Origin: Leptobrachium leishanense
Taxonomy: Eukaryota; Chordata; Amphibia; Anura; Megophryidae
DNA: 64,000 nucleotides
Direction: 5' to 3'
NCBI GenBank assembly: GCA_009667805.1
Contig: CM019064.1
Coordinates: forward strand, 109,590,328-109,654,327
In this document: in pieces, positions 57,270-64,000 of the stretch
Position numbering within the stretch: position 1 is the first letter of the stretch
Layout: each line of letters begins with the position of its first letter
Notes under the pieces: model-generated
Told to the model about the DNA's origin: nothing
Databases searched by the model: none
Seen by the model: the letters and a program-made list of their open reading frames with translations, nothing else
Translations under genes and position numbers: made by a program

Positions 57270-57900
57270 AAACTGGGGGTTTTATTGCTGTGGACTTTGT
57301 GATACGTCCATACACTGCACATTAATGGGGTTTTATTGCTATGAACTTTGTGATACGCTCATATCCTGCACATTACTGGGGGTTTTATTGCTGTGGACTT
57401 TGTGATATGCTCATATACACCGCACATTACTGTGAGTTTTACTGCTATGCAGCTCTGTGATACGCTCATACACACCGCAAATTACTGTGAGTTTTATTGC
57501 TGTGGACTTTGTGATACGCTCATATACACCACACGTTACTGGGGTTTTATTGCTGTGGATTCTGTAATAAGCTCATAACCCCAGCAAAGTGCGGTGTGTT
57601 TTATTGCTGTGGATTCTGTGATACGCTCATACACACTGCACCTGAGTGGGGTTTTATTGCTGTGGATTCTGTGATGTGCAGTGTGTATGAGCGGATAACA
57701 GAATCCACAGCAATAAAACCGCCAATAATGTGCAGTGTGTATGAGCCTATTACTAGGGTTTTTATTGCTGTGGACTCTGATGCACTCATACACACCACAC
57801 TTTACTGGGGAGTTTTATTGCTGTGGATTCTGTGATACGCTCATACACACCGCACATGGCTGGGGGCTTTATTGCTGTGGATTCTGTGTTGACTGCACTG
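57270..57900. repeat. Minisatellite of about 60-bp TTTTATTGCTGTGGA units
   Basis: About ten units read GGGTTTTATTGCTGTGGACT, TTGTGATACGCTCATACAC and CGCACATTACTG. One unit is inverted (57675-57745: TGTATGAGCGGATAACAGAA, then TCCACAGCAATAAAAC), so the array contains a local hairpin. The same unit is in the element at 27491-27976. Confidence 0.93.
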
Positions 57901-58136
57901 TATGGCTGTGTGTGTAAATGCATGTATTTGTCTTTAAACAGGCTGCTGTGCGTAAAATTCGGCACCTGTGGCCTTGTCTCAACCTGGCTTTGCCCCTTTG
58001 CCCTGCATCCAAAAGGCTGGTATTGCTCCTAGAATCGCCACAATATCTTCTGCCTGCACTGCACAAAGTAAGAATAGTGAATAAAGCATCGTGAGATACA
58101 GGTAGGAGACTAAATATTGGTGCTTGGCAGCAAGAG

Positions 58137-58255
58137 GTTAACCTCCCTGGTGGTCCAATTTTGACATATTTTTATGTCAAAATCAGTGCATTTATTCAGG
58201 CCCTTGGCAGTTTTCCCGAGTGTGGCTCGGGGTTAAATTTCAATGCTGGAAGCAG
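58137..58255. repeat. TTAACCTCCCTGG-type repeat fragment
   Basis: TTAACCTCCCTGGTGGTCC followed by TTTTCCCGAGTGTGGCTCGG matches, from memory, a very common frog repeat bordered by TTAA. It also has the AATTTTGACATA-TATGTCAAAAT hairpin (58158-58184). Confidence 0.6.
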
Positions 58256-58557
58256 TAAACCCTAGCCACACCTGGGCTGTTGCATACCTGTCCCTGCGCT
58301 CCCTCGCTGTCCTCTTGCAGTCACCTCTGGCCGATCGCGGCATCCTGGTTCCTGTTGCGAGTGGCTGATTCCCTGCACTTTGGGGGCCCTGCGGTGAATG
58401 GTGAATTCACCGCAGGGTGGGGCAATTTGATTCCCCGAAGTGCGGGGAACAACAGTCGGCAACATCTCGGCGCTATGTGAATGACCCCTATAGTAATGAT
58501 ATATTTTGGCTGAATGCGTGAGTGTGTGTCTGTGTATGTTTGCATAAGGGTGTGTGA

Positions 58558-58589
<32 letters not shown>

Positions 58590-58590
58590 G
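58558..58590. repeat. (TA)n/(TATG)n microsatellite
   Basis: Simple TA run with TATG units inside the 56035 element. Confidence 0.9.
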
Positions 58591-58687
58591 TTTGAACTTT
58601 TGGGTGCACACCCTAATACAATAGGCTGTGCACGCCTATGCTCTTTGCACCCTAGATATACATCTCGATGGACTTGAAAGGGATACA

Positions 58688-58991
58688 GGGTTATTCAGAG
58701 AGGTGAAAACCAGGAGAATTGGCAGGAGAATTGAACAATCTAGACCAGTGGTTCCCAACCACGGTCCTCAAGTACCCCCAAAAGGTCATGTTTTCCAGAT
58801 ATCTGAAGCACAGCACAGGTGATATGATTTGCTGCTCAGTTATTGCAGGATTCAGTCTGCGATTCCCCAAGGCAATCCTCAAAACCTGACCTGTTAGGGG
58901 GACTTGAGGACCGCAGTTGGGAATCAATTTGGACCTAGAATTTTCACTTCTCCAGTCATTCTCCTGGTTTTCACTTCTCTCTGAATAACCC
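58688..58991. repeat. Two nested foldback MITEs
   Basis: The outer element has ends CAGGGTTATTCAGAGAGGTG and TTCTCTCTGAATAACCC and arms with AACCAGGAGAAT / ATTCTCCTGGTT. The inner one (58742-58930) has AGACCAGTGGTTCCCAACCA and GCAGTTGGGAATC-type ends and carries TTTTCCAGATATCTGAAGCA, as in 8503-8692. The inner insertion lies between ATCTAGACC and GGACCTAGA of the outer element. Confidence 0.8.
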
Positions 58992-59477
58992 AGATAGTGT
59001 GATTTTATTTGCATTATAGTCCACATAGTAAATGCAAAGTCAATGTGATGGTTTTGTATACATACGCCATATCCTCGTGAAGATACAATCTAGTAAAGTA
59101 TTGCCTTAATAAGAATTGATGTACTCCAGGTAAGCCAATAAAGAATGTATTTATCAGAACAAAGCTAGCACATTAGTCTTACAACTTACTAAATATGAAG
59201 CAATCAGTAGAATTCAATCACTTATTTTACTGGGATTCTACTGATTACAGCATGTTTATAGCTATCACTAAAGCTGCTTCAGCTTATCCTTGATGAACAA
59301 TAACCTTTGTATTATGTGATAAATAGGAAAAGTATTAAAACAAATCTGTTTACAGGGACTATGTCTGCTTATTTTAATCAACATTAGGCTGAAAGAAGTG
59401 GCTGCACAAGCTTAAAAGAAATAAAAATTTGATATTTTCATTTTTAAAATAGCTTAAAAAAAAACCAAAACAATAGA

Positions 59478-59509
<32 letters not shown>

Positions 59510-60385
59510 TTTCCAGTATGAAAGAAGTTCCTTTCTTTTGTGATCCTTGGGTTTTACAGGACATTTTCTTAGAGCTGATGCAGCTGATGCTGCTGCATGC
59601 TGGTGTTGGTTGCCATGACAGCCATTGTAACCTATTACTAGTCTGCAGGAATCAACATTGTACCTACTTTAGTTGCCTGAGTGCAAAACGAATGCTATAG
59701 GATTCTTGTATGGTAATGTATGAAGCAGAATTCCATGGAAGTTAATGGGAAATTTGATATTGCTTTTGTTTCTTGTTATTTAATTTTAGTTGAAATGGAC
59801 CATGACCATGGAACTATAAAATAATGTTATGCCTTTTTTTTTCTCTTCTCAACATTAAAAACAGGGTTGCAGGGATACAGTAATAAATTGATGGAGGACA
59901 AGTTCACACTATATATAGCATGCAGTGACATGTGCTAGCAAAATGCTAAAAAAAAAATAATCACACTATAAAAATTCTGATCCAATTGGTAAAATATGTA
60001 AAACAAATCCTTTTTAGAATTTCACTTTTCTTAATGTGTACTCCTTATTATGAAAAGGAGCATACTCTTGGAAAACAAAATTGAAGGTTTACAGCTACTT
60101 AACAGTCGTGATTTGTTTTAACAAAGAAAAATCTGTATTGCATTATCCTCCATTTAAAAGGAAAAATCAAACAAACTGAATTTTTAAAAAGGAAAGTAAC
60201 CATGAAAAGGTTAGATAAATATACCTTTTATTTAAAAAGAAAATATATATTAGAAAATACGCCCTGCTAGTCACATCTACAGGTGACTCAATATTGGAAA
60301 CGTGTTATATATGGTTTTGTAAAGGCAGAAGACTTAAAGAATTTGTGATAAATGTTTTGAAAGGGTCTTATGTTAATATGCAATA
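58992..60385. other. No gene seen
   Basis: AT-rich DNA with a pure (TA)n run at 59479-59504. The 60-codon frame at 59518-59700 (CDPWVLQDIF) has no recognised domain and no splice support. Confidence 0.5.
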
Positions 60386-60678
60386 CACTAGTGGCCAACA
60401 TTGGGGATACACCTTCTGATTTTGTCAGTTTTGGTTGACAAGAAAATTCCTCTGCTTCCCTGGCCTGGAAATAGCCCTGACCTGACAATAAATCCCATTG
60501 AAAATCTATGGTATAGATTGAAACGCATGGTCTCGAGCAAGAATCCAAGCAACAAGCGAGGACTCATTGAGGCTATAATCAATTCTTTGCATCATTTGAT
60601 CACAGAAGAGGATGTCAAAAGACTTGTAGAGTCAATGCCTAGAAGGTGTCAGACAGTAGTTAAGGCCAAAGCTATCCA
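60386..60678 (+). pseudogene. Tc1-like transposon remnant, C-terminal transposase
   Basis: After TA at 60384-60385 the end CACTAGTGGCCAACATTGGG looks like a Tc1 terminal repeat. It jumps, with the middle deleted, into a transposase C-terminus: LLPWPGNSPDLTINPIENLW, with the third catalytic Glu in PIENLW, and then VESMPRRCQTVVKAKAIHV. The reading frame is open to 60678, where the Gypsy LTR was inserted. A different family from 10559-12088. Confidence 0.88.
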
Positions 60679-62101
60679 TGTCATGCCCCGCTCCGCGGCC
60701 CGCTCCCGGTCCGGACCGCCATGCTGGGAGAGATACTATACTCACCCGAGGTCCCTCGTGGCACGCTGCTTCAAGTTTCCAGTCCGCAGGATGGAGAGAG
60801 GAACCCAAGAGACACCCCATGCCGCAGGCCAGATCCGAATGCTGAAAGTGAAAGTGCGCATGCGCGAGTACAAACTTCCCTAAGTAATGTAAAGTCTGCT
60901 ACTCTGGTGCCCTCGGCTGGCCGATTAGGGGTACTGCTTGACATCTGTTCTGGAGATCTTCGTATTCCTCCCATTGACCTACCAAAAACTCAGGTACCTC
61001 AACTCCACCTACGATACCCAGGTGAAAGGTATTCCCATGATCCTTTGAACCCTATTTAAATCTGCCACCCTTCTCAACACATTAACCAGGTTCTACTGTT
61101 GCTTTCCACTTCAGTTTTCCTAGTGCTCCTCGTACTCCTGACCACGTTGCCTTTCTCTGATCATCGACCCGGATTTCCATATCGACCACGCTGCCTTCTT
61201 CTACCCATCGACCCGGATTGCCATATCGACTTCGCTGCCGCCTTCTGCCCATCGACCGGATTGCCATATCGACTACGCTGCCTTCTTCTGCCCATCGACC
61301 GGATTGCCATATCGACTACGCTGCCTTCTTCTGCCCATCAACCCGGATTTCCATATCGACCACGCTGCCTTCTTCTACCCATCGACCCGGATTGCCATAT
61401 CGACTTCGCTGCCGCCTTCTGCCCATCGACCCGGATTGCCATATCGACTACGCTGCCTTCTTCTGCCCATCGACCCGGATTGCCATATCGACTACGCTGC
61501 CTTCTTCTGCCCATCGACCCGGATTGCCATATCGACTACGCTGCCTTCTTCTGCCCATCGACCCGGATTGCCATATCGACTATGCTGCCTTCTTCTGCCC
61601 ATCAACCCGGATTTCCATATCGACCACGCTGCCTTCTTCTACCCATCGACCCGGATTGCCATATCGACTTCGCTGCCGCCTTCTGCCCATCGACCCGGAT
61701 TGCCATATCGACTACGCTGCCTTCTTCTGCCCATCGACCCGGATTGCCATATCGACTACGCTGCCTTCTTCTGCCCATCAACCCGGATTTCCATATCGAC
61801 CACGCTGCCTTCTTCTGCCCATCGACCCGGATTGCTGTATCGACCACGCTACCACCTTCGTTACTATTCTGTTATTATTCTGGAACTTTTGTTACTTGAT
61901 TTACATTCTTTTCCTATGTGCTACGAATCCCTACTTCTCAAGAAGACCATCCCAGCTGTATCATTGTTCTGGACTTAAGTTACTTTCCTTGTTTCACTAA
62001 AGATTGTTTATTTCTACATGGTTTCCTGAATTCCTTACTCCTTCGGCTTGCCATTGGGTTCCATACTCATACTACACAGGGGTCTCAAATCCTGCATTAC
62101 A
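60679..62101 (+). mobile_element. 5' LTR of a Ty3/Gypsy element, 1.42 kb
   Basis: It begins TGTCATGCCCCGCTCCGCGG inside the Tc1 remnant and ends AAATCCTGCATTACA just before the gag start, giving TG...CA ends. The expected left TSD is ATCCA (60674-60678); the other copy lies beyond the window. A TATTTAAATC motif at 61049 may be a core promoter. Half of the LTR is a 44-bp minisatellite. Confidence 0.82.
61160..61860 (+). repeat. 44-bp minisatellite within the Gypsy LTR, about 16 units
   Basis: The unit is CGACCCGGATTGCCATATCG then ACTACGCTGCCTTCTTCTGCCCAT. At least two unit variants (TTTCCATATCGACCACG, and TTCGCTGCCGCC) recur in a fixed order, showing higher-order duplication of about 308 bp (61335 and 61605). 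Two units are 42 bp. Because 44 is not a multiple of three, all three forward frames stay open for over 200 codons; none is a gene. Confidence 0.96.
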
Positions 62102-62119
62102 GAAAAACCTGGTTCCAAC

Positions 62120-64000
62120 ATGGAACCCGCAAGCACAGCTCAAGTCCTTGCTGTGCTCACCGAACAGATGGCTGCCCAAGGTGGTACAGACTCTACAGAC
62201 CAGTCAAGAGACCCTGCTCCACCGAGAAAGAAGTCATGCCGAGTACACTGCATTGCCTCCTTTGCCTTCTGGTTCCACCATCCAACAGGCAGAATTACTC
62301 TCTCCAGAACCCAGAGCCAATACACCTGAGTGGTTTTCCGGTGATCGCACAAGGTACCGCACCTTTATTACCGCCTCCGAACTTATGGATCCGACTCTGT
62401 GAAAGTACGTTCAGCCATTTCCTTGCTGTCTGGAGCTCCACAGGATTGGGCCTTTCAACTCCTACGTGAAGGGAGCCCTCTACTAACTTCCTGGAGTTCC
62501 TTTGTCCGAGCCATGAATCCTATTTATGATGACCCTCTGCGTTCATCAACTGCATTATCCACCATTCGGTACCTACGACAAGGACGACAACCAGTGGAGG
62601 ACTATATCTCCGAGTTCCGAGCTGTGGGTGCAGACACAGGCTTGAACGACGTGGGTCTTTGAGATCACTTCTGTCACAGTCTCTCTGACCAACTAAAGGA
62701 TGAACTGGCCCGAATAGGGGTACCCACAACATTGGACGCCATGATCCTACAGTCCCTGGTCCTGGACCAACGCTTCAGGGAACGGCGTCAGGAGAGAACA
62801 GCCACCACTCCTTCATTACCTCCTCGACGATCTGAGACCTCCTCTACGATCCCTGTGTGACCTCCCAGTTCCGCTCCTTCACTCCCAGAACCCATGGAGG
62901 TTGGTCTAGCATGAGGTCCCCTGTCCTTGCTGAACAAAGCAGACAACGCACCCAAAACCTCTGCCTGTACTGCGGTCAACCAGGTCATCTCCTATGTGGC
63001 TGCCCTATATGACCACCGCTTCCTTCCGACGGAAGTAAGAACTACCCCTTTTCCATTTCTCTACAATGTGTATTTGGTTCTACCTCCGCTCATCTGACCA
63101 TTCCTGTCATCCTGCAGTGGGGAGATAGAAGTGTTAACGTTTCCGCCATCATAGACTCCGGAGCCAGTAACAACTTCTTCAATCTCTCCCTTGAAACCTC
63201 CTTAGCGGTTTCCACATGACCAAAGATGACTCCCACGCCTCTGCAAATGGTAGATGGAAGCACTCACGTACCGGCCCCATCACTCATGAAACTACTCCTC
63301 TGTTGCTGCTCATCGGAACCAAGCACAAAGAGCAACTTCAATGAGACATTGTACCTTCCCCCTTGTTTCCTTTGGTTCTAGGGCTTCCTTGGCTTCGTAC
63401 CCACAACCCCTCCATCAACTGGTCCTCGAATACCGTCTCTTTTTCCTCTCATCACTGTCGACACTTCTGTATGAACGGATCTACCACTGAAAAGATCGGC
63501 TTTTCCACCTACCCGTCTTCTGAACTACCGGCTAAGTATTCTGACTTCCAAGATGTGTTTGAGAAAAAAGGGGCTGACACATTACCCCCACACAGAGAAT
63601 ATGACTGCCCTATCGATCTCCTTCCGGGAGCACCCATACCCCATGGGCACATTTACAACCTGTCCGTTCCCGAATCCCAATCCTTGAAGGAGTACATTGA
63701 GGATGGGCTCCAAAAAGGATTCATACATCACTCCACTTCACCTGCCGGGGCTGGCATCTTCTTTGTTGGGAAAAGAGATGGTGGACTTTGCCCATGCGTT
63801 GATTATAGGACACTGAACACAATCATGATATGTAACCGCTACCCCCTACCATTGATCCGAGCTATTGGATCGAGGTGAAGGATGCGTGTATCTTTACCAA
63901 GATGGATCTCCGAGGGGCCTATAATTTGGTATGAATGAGATGAGGGGACGAATGGAAGACCACCTTCCGTTCTCGATACAGTCACTTTGAGTATCGTGTC
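62120..64000 (+). pseudogene. Ty3/Gypsy gag-pol, frameshifted, truncated by the window
   Basis: Gag starts at 62120 (MEPASTAQVLAVLTEQMAAQ) and soon shifts frame. A capsid-like segment follows (WFSGDRTRYRTFITASELM; AISLLSGAPQDWAFQLL; IRYLRQGRQPVEDYISEFR). Then comes a zinc knuckle near 62960 (CLYCGQPGHLLCGC). The protease has the active D-S-G in AIIDSGASNNFF (63145). Reverse transcriptase begins near 63520 with DFQDVFEKKGADTLPPHREY, YDCPIDLLPGAPIPHG, GIFFVGKRDGGLCPCVDYR and, in another frame, FTKMDLRGAYNL. The YxDD box, RNase H and integrase lie past the edge. At least six stops or frameshifts make it inactive. Retrotransposons of this type copy via RNA into new genomic sites. Confidence 0.93.

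Larger units (their letters stand above)
56035..58640. mobile_element. hAT-like element, 2.6 kb, with two minisatellites
   Basis: The left end CATAGGCGTGTGCACGGGGT and right end GCTGTGCACGCCTATG are inverted. The flanking 8-mers CGCTTTGC (56027-56034) and CTCTTTGC (58641-58648) agree at seven of eight bases. GGTGTGCC near the left and GGTGCACACCC near the right are also inverted. No transposase is present. Interior order: a hairpin with GCGCCGGCGGTCAGGTGA (56262-56395), a CCAGTCTGCCATGCATAA array, a TTTATTGCTGTGGA array, and a piece of other repeats (58137-58495). Confidence 0.82.

Noticed and set aside
61099..62000. Three overlapping plus-strand open frames of 224-266 codons
   Set aside because: They are translations of a 44-bp tandem array whose length is not a multiple of three, inside an LTR; the protein repeats are shared between frames.
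31000..64000. Further sulfatase exons (next expected to begin KWHLG)
   Set aside because: No plus-strand sequence with that motif and a matching phase-1 acceptor was recognised.
1..64000. CRISPR arrays, bacterial operons or phage genes
   Set aside because: Tandem repeats here lack unique spacers of fixed length, and spliced exons and eukaryotic transposons show a vertebrate genome.

Overview
The window is vertebrate nuclear DNA, most likely from a frog. It has GT-AG spliced exons, AT-rich introns, and repeat types familiar from anurans: a Tc1-like transposon, CR1-type LINEs, Ty3/Gypsy LTRs, TTAA-bordered repeats and hAT elements. There is no sign of bacterial operons, CRISPR arrays or ribosome binding sites. 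The species call is inference from repeat style.

The only host gene I can support is a plus-strand sulfatase of the STS/ARSD/ARSE/ARSF/ARSH group. Three consecutive coding exons are present (12704-12843, 14213-14334, 30802-30924). Their splice phases agree, and they carry the signal peptide, the DD metal-binding motif and the C-T-P-S-R formylglycine motif. Later exons are not in the window, so the third intron is at least 33 kb unless they are lost.

Almost everything else is mobile DNA, much of it nested. Seven insertions have both ends fixed by exact target-site duplications (TSDs): solo LTRs at 955-1988, 4400-5627, 34697-35678 and 35783-40965; a hAT-type element at 15079-20564; a hAT element at 36083-40519, which sits inside the last of those LTRs; and a short hAT-like element at 33232-34163. 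A retroposed unit with an A-tail and a 12-bp TSD (41822-45000) is itself broken by a second copy of the hAT family (42441-43906). Another hAT-like element (56035-58640) holds two minisatellites and has a 7/8 TSD. A Ty3/Gypsy element enters at 60679 with its 5' LTR and broken gag-pol and runs off the end. Degraded coding pieces include a Tc1 transposase, a mariner/IS630-type transposase, a hAT transposase, two LINE reverse transcriptases and a deleted Gypsy gag-protease.

Three things stand out. (1) The 15079-20564 element has hAT-type ends but, instead of a transposase, carries what looks like an intact five-exon minus-strand gene for a Myb/SANT + acidic repeat + coiled-coil protein of 241 residues; its middle exons are a tandem exon triplication. 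(2) Several loci (13141-13672, 15558-17180, 29650-30375, 45524-46700) are built as long strings of consecutive hairpins with TTAA junctions. (3) At least four different LTRs carry an internal tandem repeat or duplication.
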